DNA from: Nocardia anocheti
GTDB lineage: Bacteria > Actinomycetota > Actinomycetes > Mycobacteriales > Mycobacteriaceae
NCBI RefSeq assembly: GCF_029675105.1
Contig: NZ_JAQQFV010000004.1
Coordinates: 434,001-498,000, forward strand
Direction of reading: 5' to 3'
DNA: 64,000 nt
Part shown: positions 1-9,085 of the stretch, in pieces
How positions within the stretch are numbered: position 1 is the first letter of the stretch
How the letters are laid out: each line of letters begins with the position of its first letter
Program-made: the position numbers and the translations under genes
Notes under the pieces: generated by a model
Seen by the model: the letters and a program-made list of their open reading frames with translations, nothing else
Told to the model about the DNA's origin: nothing
Databases searched by the model: none

Positions 1-10
1 GCGCGCCGTC

Positions 11-553
11 TCACGAGGTTGGCGCCTCTGGCCGTGCTGGTAGCTTGTCAGTGTCGTGAACCAGCCAGCGGAGGAACTCCCACGACGGCGCGATGCCGCG
101 GAAGAGTGTGCCGAAGCCGACCACATCGGTCCCGGCCCGGTTGACGGCCTGCTGGAACATCAGCGTGTGGTTGCACTCTTCGATGACTTCGTGCGTGGCG
201 TAACGGAACTCGGCCGACCCGTTGGGCAGATCGAGCAGGTAGAGCATGACCCCGGACATCAGCAGCTGCTCGAACTGCAGCCCCACCTTCGCCATGCCCG
301 CCTGCCGGTGCATGCCGATCTCGATCCGGGTCGACTCGGGCAGCGATTGATACCAGGGGTGGCGGCCGACGAGGTCGGATTCGGGCAGAATCCAGCGGCG
401 ATCGCCAGGGGTGACCTGGAATTCCGGCGCGTCCCAGTCGATGTCGTGATACGGGCTGAAGCCGCGGTCGACCGAGGCGTCGGCCAGCGCGTGCAGCATC
501 GCGGCGTAGTCGACGGCTTCGCCCGCGGCGTTGCGTTCAGGTGTGATCGTCAT
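11..553 (-). CDS. AurF-like diiron oxygenase, short or truncated form
   Basis: The 180-residue product resembles the N-terminal half of AurF-type diiron N-oxygenases, which use a ferritin-like four-helix bundle to bind two irons. Visible ligand candidates are E95 and the E126-C-N-H129 motif (ExxH), which would supply the first iron half-site. Family members are usually over 300 residues and carry a second ligand set; here a TGA at 11-13 ends the protein before it. The gene may be a truncated pseudogene, or a frameshift may lie at the window edge. It starts 22 nt after the AidB-like gene, with an AAGGAG ribosome site, so the two form an operon. Substrate unknown. Confidence 0.6.
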   Translation of the reverse strand: MTITPERNAAGEAVDYAAMLHALADASVDRGFSPYHDIDWDAPEFQVTPGDRRWILPESDLVGRHPWYQSLPESTRIEIGMHRQAGMAKVGLQFEQLLMSGVMLYLLDLPNGSAEFRYATHEVIEECNHTLMFQQAVNRAGTDVVGFGTLFRGIAPSWEFLRWLVHDTDKLPARPEAPTS

Positions 554-575
554 TGATCGCGCTCCTTGTCCGGGC

Positions 576-2207
576 TCAGGCGAGCTTCGGTGTGGATCGT
601 TCGAGAATCGCCGCGGTGTCGATGCCGAGCGGGAGGGTGCCGAAGACGTCCCCGCGGTCGCCCGCGAGCCGGGTCCGCAGGTACCCGTCAGCGACGGCCG
701 GGTGTCCGTAGCGGACCAGCAGCGAGCCCTGCAGCACCTGCGCCATCTGCCCGACGACCCGGCGCGCCCGGTACTGCATCGTCTCGAAGTCGACGAATTC
801 CCGCTCCAGGCGAGCGATCGCGGTGTCGAGTTCGGCCGAGGAACCCGCCGTCGACTTCACCTCGTCCAGGAAGATACCGAGGGTCTCGGGCTGTTTGGCC
901 ATGGCGCGCAGGGTGTCCAGTGCCGCGACATTGCCCGACCCCTCCCACACCGACATCAGCGGCGCCTCCCGGTACAGCCGTGGCATCCGCGACTCCTCGA
1001 CATACCCGTTGCCGCCCAGGCATTCCAGCGCCTCGGCGGCGTGGATCGGGCCGCGCTTGCAGACGTGGTACTTGGTCACCGCCAGCGAGATCCGGCGCAG
1101 AGTGGAGGCCTGCTCGTCCCCAGCCACGGCGCGGTCGGTGAGCTCGGCCAGCCACAGTCCGGCCAGCGTCGCGGCTTCGGCCTCCACGGCCAGATCGGTG
1201 AGCACATTGCGCATCAACGGCTGGTCGATGAGGGTCGCGCCGAAGGCGCTGCGGTGCGCGGCGTGGTGGGCCGCGTGGGTGACCCCGACCCGCATGCCCG
1301 CGGCGCTGCCGAGAATGCAGTCGAGGCGGGTGAGGTTCACCATCTCGACGATGGTCGGCACGCCCCGGCCCTCGGCGCCGACCAGCCAGCCGACGGTGTC
1401 GTCGTACTCGACCTCGCTGCTGGCGTTGGAGTGGTTGCCCAGCTTGTCCTTGAGCCGCTGCAGACGGAACGGGTTGCGGGTGCCGTCGGGCAGCACCCGG
1501 GGCACGAAGAAGCAGGACAGGCCGCCGGGCGCCTGCGCGAGCACCAGGAAGAAGTCCGACATCGGCGCCGAGGTGAACCACTTGTGGCCGGTGATCCGGT
1601 ACGAGCCGTCGGACTGGGGCACGGCGGTGGTGGTGTTCGCGCGGACGTCGGAGCCGCCCTGCTTCTCGGTCATCGACATGCCCGCCGTGAGGCCGGGCTT
1701 GCTCGCGGGCACCCGCAACTCGGGGTCGTAGACCGCGCTGGTGAGCAGCGGCTCGTAGCGCGCGGCGAGTTCGGGGTTCGCCCGCAGCGCGGGCACCACC
1801 GCGTAGGTCATCGACATCGGGCACCCGTGGCCCGCGTCCACCTGCGCCCAGACGCTCATCTTGGCGGCGCGGACCAGGTGCGGAGCCGGGCGATCGTCGG
1901 CCCACGGCGCGGCGTGCAGGCCGAAGCCGATGGCGTTGGTCATCAGCTGGTGGTAGCTGGGGTCGTAGACGACCTCGTCGACGCGATGACCGTAGCGATC
2001 ATGGGTCTTCAGCACCGGCGGGTGCGCCTCGGCGAGGTCGCCCCACTCCTGGGCCTGCGCGCTGCCCGCCAGCCTGCCCACCTCGTGCAGCTCGTCGAGG
2101 GCATGATCGGCGCCCGCCCGGTGCAGCGCTTCCAGCACCACCGGGTAGTCGGCCGGGTCGTAGCCGACCAGCGGAGGTACCTGATTCGTCACCTCGTGGG
2201 TTGCCAT
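576..2207 (-). CDS. AidB-like acyl-CoA dehydrogenase
   Basis: The 543-residue flavoprotein matches E. coli AidB (about 541 residues) in length and in motifs. It has the MTEKQGGSDVR segment near residue 180 and ECLGGNGYVEE near residue 390, both hallmarks of the AidB branch of the acyl-CoA dehydrogenase fold, which binds FAD. AidB proteins have weak isovaleryl-CoA dehydrogenase activity and are linked to alkylation stress; the true substrate here is not visible. It leads an operon with the downstream diiron protein and is divergent from a PaaX-family gene across TTGCAA-type repeats, which suggests control by that regulator. Confidence 0.88.
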   Translation of the reverse strand: MATHEVTNQVPPLVGYDPADYPVVLEALHRAGADHALDELHEVGRLAGSAQAQEWGDLAEAHPPVLKTHDRYGHRVDEVVYDPSYHQLMTNAIGFGLHAAPWADDRPAPHLVRAAKMSVWAQVDAGHGCPMSMTYAVVPALRANPELAARYEPLLTSAVYDPELRVPASKPGLTAGMSMTEKQGGSDVRANTTTAVPQSDGSYRITGHKWFTSAPMSDFFLVLAQAPGGLSCFFVPRVLPDGTRNPFRLQRLKDKLGNHSNASSEVEYDDTVGWLVGAEGRGVPTIVEMVNLTRLDCILGSAAGMRVGVTHAAHHAAHRSAFGATLIDQPLMRNVLTDLAVEAEAATLAGLWLAELTDRAVAGDEQASTLRRISLAVTKYHVCKRGPIHAAEALECLGGNGYVEESRMPRLYREAPLMSVWEGSGNVAALDTLRAMAKQPETLGIFLDEVKSTAGSSAELDTAIARLEREFVDFETMQYRARRVVGQMAQVLQGSLLVRYGHPAVADGYLRTRLAGDRGDVFGTLPLGIDTAAILERSTPKLA

Positions 2208-2253
2208 GCTGATCCTTCCGGCAGTCCGTGTCGTGGCTCACTCGCGCCCCGAT

Positions 2254-2289
2254 ATTGCAAGTTTGCATCGCATGAAGAAAATTTGCAAT
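2254..2289. promoter_or_regulatory. Candidate operator: three TTGCAA-type half-sites
   Basis: The divergent spacer between the AidB-like gene and the PaaX-type gene contains ATTGCAA (2254-2260), TTTGCAT (2262-2268) and ATTTGCAAT (2281-2289). TTGCAA is close to self-complementary, and the sites lie between the two start codons, as expected for an operator of the PaaX-family protein. That this protein binds here is inference. Confidence 0.45.
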
Positions 2290-2341
2290 GCCCGATCCGG
2301 GCTCGGATCCTCGCGCGGCGCCCACTGGCTACCATCGACCG

Positions 2342-3073
2342 ATGGTCCGGAACTCGCTGCCGCTGCGCCGGCTCACAGCGCGATCGGCGATCCTGAGCGT
2401 GCTGCTCGGTGCGCATCCGGCACAGGCGTCGGCGGCGACGATCGTGCATCTGGCGACCGAACTCGACCTGCAGGAGTCGACGGTGCGCGCCGCACTGACC
2501 CGCATGGTGTCGGCAGGCGACCTGGAACGCGACGACGCGACCTACCGGCTCACCCCCCGCCTGCTGAACCGCCAGAAACTGCAGGACCTCGCCCTCGACC
2601 CCGTCCTGCGCCCCTACGACGGCGACTGGCGCCTGGCGATCGTCACCACCGGCGCCGAGGCCGCGGCCGAGCGCACCCTGCTCCGGGAATCACTGCAGGC
2701 CAACAAGTTCGGCGAGATCCGCGAAGGCGTCTGGGGACGCCCGGACAACCTGGGCACCGCCGCCCAGATCGCCGCGGCCCACCGGCTGACCTACGTCACC
2801 GGCCGCCCCGACGACCCCACCAACCTCGCCACCCGCCTGTTCCACCCCACCGACTGGGCCGACACCGCGACGAAACTACTGACGGCCCTCGACGCCGCCG
2901 GCACCATGCGCGACCGCCTCGAAGTGGCGGCCGCGGTCGTGCGTCACATCCTGCACGACCCGATCCTGCCCACGGAATTCCTGCCACAACCATGGCCGGG
3001 CACCGCCCTGCGCCACGCCTACCGCGACTTCCGTACGGAATTCACCGAGTTCGCCACCTCGTCCGCACCATGA
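2342..3073 (+). CDS. PaaX-family transcriptional regulator
   Basis: The 243-residue protein has an N-terminal winged-helix domain (about residues 5-75, with the helix region STVRAALTRMVSAGDLERD) and a C-terminal PaaX-type domain. PaaX proteins repress phenylacetyl-CoA or other acyl-CoA catabolic genes and respond to CoA thioesters. The ATG at 2342 is chosen because a TACCAT -10 box (2330-2335) sits 6 nt upstream, the spacing of a leaderless transcript; an in-frame ATG at 2288 would overlap the operator repeats. The gene is divergent from the AidB-like dehydrogenase, so it probably controls that operon and itself. Confidence 0.8.
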   Translation: MVRNSLPLRRLTARSAILSVLLGAHPAQASAATIVHLATELDLQESTVRAALTRMVSAGDLERDDATYRLTPRLLNRQKLQDLALDPVLRPYDGDWRLAIVTTGAEAAAERTLLRESLQANKFGEIREGVWGRPDNLGTAAQIAAAHRLTYVTGRPDDPTNLATRLFHPTDWADTATKLLTALDAAGTMRDRLEVAAAVVRHILHDPILPTEFLPQPWPGTALRHAYRDFRTEFTEFATSSAP

Positions 3074-3293
3074 CCACCCACCGACGGCCGCATCACCGCT
3101 TCGGCCGCACCGCGGTGGTCCCGGCGGCGCGGGTGACGACACTTCTCCCGGACCCAGGGGACGCCGGAACGGTCGATCCGACCACCACCGGCGCAACCAT
3201 CGGGCAGCGCCGGGTCACCCGCGGGCAGGTGCTCGCGTGGGATACCGGACGCGATGCGGGTAGTGGACCGACGGACCGGTACCCTTCCCACTC

Positions 3294-3374
3294 ATGTGGA
3301 TCATTCTCGCTATCTCCGTGGTCAGCTCTGTGGCCATCGCCATCCTGTTCGCGACCGGCTTCCCGGAGCACTGA
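3294..3374 (+). CDS. Possible 26-residue single-pass membrane peptide
   Basis: An ATG at 3294 opens a 26-codon frame whose product is almost entirely hydrophobic (MWIILAISVVSSVAIAILF) with the short tail ATGFPEH. A TACCCT box at 3280-3285 lies 8 nt upstream, consistent with a leaderless or near-leaderless transcript. Such very small single-helix proteins are usually missed by annotation. No function can be assigned. It stands alone between the PaaX gene and the HerA-like ATPase. Confidence 0.4.
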   Translation: MWIILAISVVSSVAIAILFATGFPEH

Positions 3375-3442
3375 TCGAACACCAGATAGCGACTCGGTAG
3401 CTATCCGGGCGTCCATAGCCTGTTCGGTGCGATGATCGGCGA

Positions 3443-4813
3443 GTGCCGAATAGTAGCCAGACCTTCGCCCGGTCCGAGGACGGTCGTTCGTTCGTGGTCG
3501 CCGACGCGACCGGGTGCGCGCTGGTCGCCGGTTCGCTGGCGGTGATCGTCAGCGCACAGCGCCGCCAGCTCGCGCTGGTGGAGGAACGCTCGCAGACCTC
3601 CCCGGCCTCCTTGCGCGGCAGGATGATGGGCGAGGTGCTCGCCGACGGCATCGACGTGCGCGCCGGATACCCGTTCGACGACGCCACGGTGGAGATGGCC
3701 GACGCGGCCACGGTGCAGACCCTGCACGACACCACCGGCGCCCGGCTCGACATCGGCGTCGATCTCACCCCACCCGGCGGTCCCGCCCGGCTGTTGCCCA
3801 CCCGGTTCAACCGGCACACCTTCTGGTGTGGGCAGAGCGGCTCGGGCAAGACCTACGCCCTCGGTGTCGTGCTCGAACAGCTGATCGCGCACACCGCCCT
3901 GCCGGTGGTGGTCTTCGACCCCAACTCCGATTTCGTGCACCTGGGCGAGCTCGACCCCCAGGCGAGCGGCCCGACCGCCGACGCCCTGCGCCGCCGCGAC
4001 ATCCGGGTGCTGCGCCCACACAAGGGCGCCCTGCTGCGAGCCCGCTTCACCGAACTCCCGCTGCCGTCCAAGGCCGCGATCCTGCGGATCGACCCGATCG
4101 CCGATCGCGAGGAGTTCAACGAACTCATGCACCTGTCCACGGTGCTCTCGGCCACCGAACTCGACGACACCCTGCCGCACCTGCGCAGCTCGGAATCACC
4201 GGCGCAGCAGCGGCTCGGCATGCGCATCGAGAACCTGGGCCTGCTCGAGTGGGAGGTGTGGGCCCGCAATCAGCGCGCGGTCACCGAGGTGGTCGCCGAG
4301 CGACCCGACGCCACCGTGCTCGATCTGGGCGGATTCTCCACCGCCGAACAGCAACTCGTGGTCGCGCTGGCGCTGCTCGACGAGCTGTGGTCGCGCCGGG
4401 AGGAACGCCGCCCGATCCTGCTGGTGATCGACGAGGCGCACAATCTGGCCTCGCCCCAGCTGGATTCGCCGATCGCGGTCGCGGTCAGGGAGCGGCTGAT
4501 CCAGATCGCCGCCGAGGGCCGCAAATTCGGGCTGTGGCTGCTGCTGTCGACGCAGCGCCCCTCGAAGGTCCACCCCAACATTCTGTCCCAGTGCGACAAC
4601 CTCGCGCTGATGAAGATGTCCTCACCGGTCGACCTCGCCGAACTGGGCACCCACTTCGGCTACGCGCCCGCCGCGCTGCTGGAGCGCTCACCGTGGTTCC
4701 GCCAGGGCGAGGCGCTGTTCGCAGGCGGCTTCACCCCCGCCCCCACCCTGGTCGCGATGAACGCGCGGATCACCAGGGAGGGTGGCACCGACGTCAAGGT
4801 CCCGCTGCGCTGA
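3443..4813 (+). CDS. HerA/FtsK-like P-loop ATPase, cytoplasmic
   Basis: The 456-residue protein has Walker A GQSGSGKT at residues 130-137 and a Walker B segment ILLVIDEAHNL near residue 330, followed by a sensor-like LLLSTQRPSKVHPNILSQC segment. This is the HerA/DUF87 architecture, seen in hexameric DNA translocases and in many ATPases of unknown role. The roughly 110 N-terminal residues resemble a HerA-type beta-barrel region, but that is a guess. No nuclease partner such as NurA lies next to it. Start is GTG. A second HerA-like ATPase lies at 18398-20059, only distantly similar. Confidence 0.75.
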   Translation: MPNSSQTFARSEDGRSFVVADATGCALVAGSLAVIVSAQRRQLALVEERSQTSPASLRGRMMGEVLADGIDVRAGYPFDDATVEMADAATVQTLHDTTGARLDIGVDLTPPGGPARLLPTRFNRHTFWCGQSGSGKTYALGVVLEQLIAHTALPVVVFDPNSDFVHLGELDPQASGPTADALRRRDIRVLRPHKGALLRARFTELPLPSKAAILRIDPIADREEFNELMHLSTVLSATELDDTLPHLRSSESPAQQRLGMRIENLGLLEWEVWARNQRAVTEVVAERPDATVLDLGGFSTAEQQLVVALALLDELWSRREERRPILLVIDEAHNLASPQLDSPIAVAVRERLIQIAAEGRKFGLWLLLSTQRPSKVHPNILSQCDNLALMKMSSPVDLAELGTHFGYAPAALLERSPWFRQGEALFAGGFTPAPTLVAMNARITREGGTDVKVPLR

Positions 4814-4876
4814 ACCACGGTCGATCCGTGCCGTTTTCGTGCTGATCTGTCCGGATCGGCCTAGAGTTGACTGATT

Positions 4877-5752
4877 GTGCGGGGCAATGCGAAGGGGGAC
4901 GGGCAACTCGCCATCGCGACGCGCCGGTGTCCGGTCCGCCGCGGCAGGCCGAGCCTGGTCGCCGTGTATTGGACCTTCGCCAGGGCAGGCTTCAAACGCC
5001 AGGCCCAGTACAAGCTGGCGATGTTCGCCGGGCTGTTCACCAACTGTGTCTTCGGCTTCGTGCGGGCCGCGGTGCTGGTGGCCGCGGTGCGCGCCGCCGG
5101 TGGGTTCGGCGGCTACGACGAGGGCACGATCGCGGCGTATGTGTGGCTCTCGCAGGGACTGCTCGGGGCCACTCAGTTCATGGGCCCGCAGATCGACCTG
5201 GTCGACCGCATCAAATCCGGTGACGTCGCCATCGACTTCCTGCGCCCGGTGGACGTGCAGCTGAGCTACCTGGCCGGGGACATGGGCCGCGCCGCCTGCA
5301 CCTTCCTGCCGCGCGGTGTCCCGAGCATCGTGGTCGGCGCGGCCACCTTCGGCCTGTCCATGCCGACGACGCCGACGGCCTACCTGCTCGGCGTGATCAG
5401 TGTGCTGCTGGCGGTGGCGCTGTCGTTCCTGTGTCTGTTCGCGGTGGCGCTGATCGGGTTCTGGGTGGTGGAGATACGCGGCATCCGGGTGCTGTACCAG
5501 ATCGTCGGCACCTTCCTCGCAGGGCTCTTCGTTCCCGTCCACATGTTCCCCGACTGGTTGCGCACCATCGCGAGGGCCACGCCGTTCCCCTCCATCCTGC
5601 AGGCCCCGATCGATACGCTCTCCGGCCGAGCGGAGGGCGTCGATGCGTTGTTTACTGTTGCGGCACAAGGTTTTTGGGTGGTGGTGATCGGCTTGCTCGG
5701 CCGGGTGCTGCTGCGGGCGGGACAACGCAGACTGGAGGTACAGGGTGGGTGA
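4877..5752 (+). CDS. ABC-2 type exporter permease (DUF990-like), first subunit
   Basis: The 291-residue membrane protein has about six hydrophobic segments and the layout of the COG4587 family: a short cytoplasmic N-terminus, the conserved FARAGFKRQAQYK-type entry to helix 1, and an IKSGDVAIDFLRPV segment between helices 2 and 3. It is the first gene of a three-gene exporter operon and overlaps the next permease by 8 nt. Substrate unknown. The GTG at 4877 lacks a strong ribosome site; TAGAGT at 4862-4867 may be its -10. A later start near the YWTFARAG segment is possible. Confidence 0.8.
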   Translation: MRGNAKGDGQLAIATRRCPVRRGRPSLVAVYWTFARAGFKRQAQYKLAMFAGLFTNCVFGFVRAAVLVAAVRAAGGFGGYDEGTIAAYVWLSQGLLGATQFMGPQIDLVDRIKSGDVAIDFLRPVDVQLSYLAGDMGRAACTFLPRGVPSIVVGAATFGLSMPTTPTAYLLGVISVLLAVALSFLCLFAVALIGFWVVEIRGIRVLYQIVGTFLAGLFVPVHMFPDWLRTIARATPFPSILQAPIDTLSGRAEGVDALFTVAAQGFWVVVIGLLGRVLLRAGQRRLEVQGG

Positions 5753-6578
5753 ACCGGAGACCGCGCGCATTGTGGCCGGGACCTGGTTCACCCCCTATCT
5801 CGCAGTATTGCGTTCGCGTGTGAAAGCACAGCAGGTGTACCGCCTCTCCTTCGCCACCGAGGTGTTCAGCGCGTTCCTGATCGGGCTGGTGGAATTCGCC
5901 GAGGTGTGGGTGATCTTCCACAATGTCGGCACGCTCGGCGGGCTGGACGTGAACGCGGCGCTGTTGCTGTTCGGCCTGTCCAACACCTCCTTCGCGCTGG
6001 CGCAAGTGCTGGTGGGACACCTGGATTCGCTGCCGACCATGATCAGGATGGGCACCCTCGACGCCTACCATCTGCGCCCGCAACCGCTGCTGCTGCAACT
6101 GGTCACCAGCGACATCTCCCTGCGCAGGCTCGCCAGGGCAGCGGTCGCGGTGATCGTGCTGACGATCGGGCTGTGGCGCAACGACATCGACTGGGGCATC
6201 GCCCCGGTTACCTTGATCGTGATCACCCTGCTGAGTGGAATTGCGCTGTTCTGTGGCCTTTTCGTATGCGCGGCGGGGCTACAGTTCTTCTTGATCGACG
6301 GTGCCGAGCTCACCAACAGCTTCACCTACGGCGGCTCGTTCGCCGCCATGCAGCCCGCCTCGGTGTTCCCCACACCGCTGAAACTGCTGTTCGGGTTCGC
6401 GATTCCCGTCGCGTTCACGGCGTACGTGCCGACCATCGCCCTGCTCGGCCTGCCCGGCCCGCCGCTGTTGCCCGCGTGGTCGGCCTGGCTGACCCCGCTG
6501 GCGGCGGTCTGGGTGTGGTTGCTGGCGTTGTCGGCATGGCGGATCGGTACCAGGCACTACCAGGGAGGAGGTGGCTAG
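5745..6578 (+). CDS. ABC-2 type exporter permease, second subunit
   Basis: The 277-residue membrane protein is a COG3694-like permease with about six hydrophobic helices and the conserved ...MIRMGTLDAYHLRPQPLL segment, equivalent to the RPV-like loop of the first permease. The start is GTG at 5745 inside the end of the preceding gene, and GGAGGT at 5734-5739 is its ribosome site. It probably forms a heterodimer with the first subunit and is powered by the ATPase encoded next. Confidence 0.8.
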   Translation: MGEPETARIVAGTWFTPYLAVLRSRVKAQQVYRLSFATEVFSAFLIGLVEFAEVWVIFHNVGTLGGLDVNAALLLFGLSNTSFALAQVLVGHLDSLPTMIRMGTLDAYHLRPQPLLLQLVTSDISLRRLARAAVAVIVLTIGLWRNDIDWGIAPVTLIVITLLSGIALFCGLFVCAAGLQFFLIDGAELTNSFTYGGSFAAMQPASVFPTPLKLLFGFAIPVAFTAYVPTIALLGLPGPPLLPAWSAWLTPLAAVWVWLLALSAWRIGTRHYQGGGG

Positions 6579-6580
6579 CG

Positions 6581-7573
6581 ATGCGCGAGCGGATCGACAC
6601 CGAACCCATCATCGACATCGATGACCTCACCCGGCAATTCACCGTCTACCGCAAGAACGGCAGCCGATGGCGCCGTCATCGCGACACCATCACCGCCGTC
6701 GACCGGATGAGTTTCCGGGTCGAACGCGGCTCCGCGGTGGGCTATATCGGCGCCAACGGCGCGGGCAAGTCGACCACCATCAAGATGCTCACCGGCATCC
6801 TGGTGCCCACCTCCGGCAGTGTGCGCACCTGCGGGCTGGAACCGGTGCGCCAGCGCCGGGAGCTGGCCTCGCGCATCGGCGTGGTCTTCGGGCAGCGCTC
6901 GCAGCTGTGGTGGGATCTGCCACTGCACGAGTCGTTCTCGATCCTGGCCGCGATCCACCGCCTCGACCCCGATATCGCCGACAAGCGCACCCACGAACTG
7001 GTCGAGCAGCTCGAGATGGCCGAGACCCTCGACACCCCGGTCCGCCAGCTCTCCCTGGGGCAGCGCATGCGGGCGGAAGTGGCCGCCGCGCTGTTGCATT
7101 CGCCCGAGCTGGTGATCCTGGACGAACCGACCATCGGCCTCGACGTGCTCTCCAAGCAGCGATTACGCGAGTTCCTGCGCGCCGAACGCATCGAACGCGG
7201 CACCACCCTGCTGCTCACCACCCACGACATGGGCGATATCGAACGGCTCTGCGACCGGGTACTGGTGGTCGATCACGGCAAGCTGGTGTACGACGGTTCA
7301 CTGACCGGACTGGGCGCCACCGTGGGCGCGCGCCGGGTGCTGGTGGTCGACCTGGCCGCGCCCGCACCGGATCTCGACGATCTGCCGTGCGGGGCGCAAC
7401 TGCTGTCCAGCGAGGCGGGCGGCATGCGTCAGCGGCTGGCCTTCGACGCCGAGCACACCACCGCGGCGGCGTTACTGGCCGCGGTGTCGGACCGGGCGCA
7501 GGTGCGCGATCTGTCCATCGAGGAACCGGGCATCGAGGATGTGGTGCGCCGGATCTACGAATCGGCGCGCTGA
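6581..7573 (+). CDS. ABC exporter ATPase (COG4586-like)
   Basis: The 330-residue ATPase has Walker A GANGAGKST (57-65), signature LSLGQ (near 160), Walker B LVILDEPTIGLD and a downstream switch histidine in LLTTHD. The extra charged segment at residues 25-36 and the C-terminal 80 residues are typical of the DUF990-linked subclass. The ATG at 6581 follows a strong GGGAGGAGGT ribosome site and lies 2 nt after the permease stop. A longer in-frame reading exists upstream but only as a shadow of the permease. It energises the two-permease exporter; the substrate is unknown. Confidence 0.88.
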   Translation: MRERIDTEPIIDIDDLTRQFTVYRKNGSRWRRHRDTITAVDRMSFRVERGSAVGYIGANGAGKSTTIKMLTGILVPTSGSVRTCGLEPVRQRRELASRIGVVFGQRSQLWWDLPLHESFSILAAIHRLDPDIADKRTHELVEQLEMAETLDTPVRQLSLGQRMRAEVAAALLHSPELVILDEPTIGLDVLSKQRLREFLRAERIERGTTLLLTTHDMGDIERLCDRVLVVDHGKLVYDGSLTGLGATVGARRVLVVDLAAPAPDLDDLPCGAQLLSSEAGGMRQRLAFDAEHTTAAALLAAVSDRAQVRDLSIEEPGIEDVVRRIYESAR

Positions 7574-7580
7574 GCAAGAT

Positions 7581-7994
7581 TCAGCTCGGCGCGTGCGGGT
7601 TTCCCGAATACAGGCTCACTTCGCCACCCTCACCGAGAAAGGCGTTGACCAGCATGATCCGCTGGGCGCGCAACTCGGCCTCCTCGGGCGCGGCGGTGGT
7701 GATGGAGATCTGCGGGATGGCCGCCCAGTTCACCACATAGCGTTCGGGCGGGCCGTCGTCGTCGGACAGGCGCGCGATCCGGAACACCGAGACCGCGTGG
7801 CGCTCCATCAGATCGCGCACGACGTCGGCGATTCGCTGCGGGTCTTCCAGCGCGAACAGGAACCCGAAGGTCAGTTCGGGCGAGGACACATAGGCAGGCA
7901 CATTGTCCGAGGCTAGTGCATACGGCGGCGATATCGGGGTGCTCCGCGACAATGATTGCCGGAAATGCGCCGGTCGGTTACTCCGGGGAAGCAC
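7581..7994 (-). CDS. Conserved hypothetical protein
   Basis: The frame encodes up to 137 residues with no recognised domain. The core, from VPAYVSSPELTFGFLF onward, reads like a small alpha/beta protein with an acidic loop (RLSDDDGPPERYVV). The true start is uncertain: GTG at 7901 would give about 106 residues and begins where the sequence starts to look protein-like, while 7994 includes an unconvincing Ser/Pro-rich leader. It converges with the ABC exporter operon, with only 7 nt between the stops. Function unknown. Confidence 0.5.
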   Translation of the reverse strand: MLPRSNRPAHFRQSLSRSTPISPPYALASDNVPAYVSSPELTFGFLFALEDPQRIADVVRDLMERHAVSVFRIARLSDDDGPPERYVVNWAAIPQISITTAAPEEAELRAQRIMLVNAFLGEGGEVSLYSGNPHAPS

Positions 7995-8257
7995 CCCGGT
8001 GACCCGGCTGTAATGGTCGATAACGATTCTTGCCGGGCGCCCGATTTGTACTCCGTACTATTGCGTGGCGGCGTCGGATCGCGCTTTCCTGGAGAGGTCC
8101 CGATTTTTCCCCGGGTCGTCTTCCCTGCCGCAGCGTCGCGGTCGATTCGTCGACGCCCGGGCGGGGCTACGCCGGTGCCGGGGAGTGCACCCGTCCCGCG
8201 TCCTCCTCGGCCCTGGCGTATCCACTCTCGAATTCCGCGTAGTCAAGGGCGTGCACC

Positions 8258-8752
8258 ATGCCGAACGAACCCGGCCATCGTGTGGATGCCACGCAACTCC
8301 CCTCGCCGACGGCGTTGTTGCGTGCCTTTCGCCAGTCCACCGCCCAGCACCATCCGGTACTCGACGCGGCCGCGGGGCTGGCGCACTGCCACGCCCGCCG
8401 ACGCACCACCCTCGACGCCGCCCGCGAGGCGCAGGCCGCTGGCACCGTCTTCGCCGCGTGCGGTCGCCTGCTCGACGACATCGACGACACCCGCGCCGGT
8501 CTGATCGCCCGCATCGACGACTGGGTCACCGGCCATGTGGCCCACCGCTCCGGCGCCTCACTGCACACCGAGACCCTGGGCGCGGTGATCGACCGGATGG
8601 CAGAAAAATGGATCGCCGCCCAGCAGGCGCTGGGCGGCGATCCGGTGGCACGAACACACCTGCACTGGTGCAGGCTGGCCGAATTGACCGACGGTTACCG
8701 GGATCTGATCACCGATGTCACCGAGCGGCGCAGGCGGCTGCCGGTGTGGTGA
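8258..8752 (+). CDS. DUF4254-like protein
   Basis: The 164-residue alpha-helical protein has the DUF4254-like pattern seen in Nocardia paralogues: an acidic LLDDIDDTRAGLIARIDDWV helix, then the LHTETLGAVIDRMAEKW segment (around 109-125) and a final RLAELTDGYRDL helix. The family has no known biochemical role. The ATG at 8258 gives this intact frame. The 263 nt before it, shared with the divergent gene at 7581-7994, hold no other convincing gene. Assignment is from remembered family pattern. Confidence 0.6.
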   Translation: MPNEPGHRVDATQLPSPTALLRAFRQSTAQHHPVLDAAAGLAHCHARRRTTLDAAREAQAAGTVFAACGRLLDDIDDTRAGLIARIDDWVTGHVAHRSGASLHTETLGAVIDRMAEKWIAAQQALGGDPVARTHLHWCRLAELTDGYRDLITDVTERRRRLPVW

Positions 8753-9085
8753 TCAGCCCTTGCCGGGCTCGCCGGGGGCGGGCTCGGCCTCGGCGACGAC
8801 CGGTTCCGGCTCGGTGAGCCAGGCCGTGGCGCGGTCGTCGGTCTCGTCGGTGGGGTCCAGGTCCTCGGCCTCGCGACGCTGTTCGGCGCGCTCCACCGCG
8901 GCGTCGCGGCGAGCGGCCGCGGCCGCCTCGTTCATCTCGATCGCGTCGGTGAGGAATTCACCGATTTCCCGAGCGACCTCGGCGACGGTTCCGGTGATGA
9001 GGGCGGCGATATTGCCGACCCGGCGCGCACCGGAGGACGTCAATTCCTGGACGAGGTCCTTGTTGGTCTCGAATTTCCCGATCAT
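8753..9085 (-). CDS. Hypothetical protein coupled to the desaturase
   Basis: The 110-residue protein has a helical N-terminal half with an amphipathic segment (about 20-55) and an acidic, Ala/Pro/Glu-rich tail from residue 65, probably disordered. Its ATG overlaps the TAA stop of the desaturase by one base (TAATG), so the two are translationally coupled in one operon. A helper role for the desaturase system is possible but unsupported by any motif. Confidence 0.6.
   Translation of the reverse strand: MIGKFETNKDLVQELTSSGARRVGNIAALITGTVAEVAREIGEFLTDAIEMNEAAAAARRDAAVERAEQRREAEDLDPTDETDDRATAWLTEPEPVVAEAEPAPGEPGKG

Noticed and set aside
531..2396. A 621-codon plus-strand frame opposite the AidB-like gene
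   Set aside because: Arg/His/Gly-rich composition and complete overlap with a clear acyl-CoA dehydrogenase mark it as a shadow.
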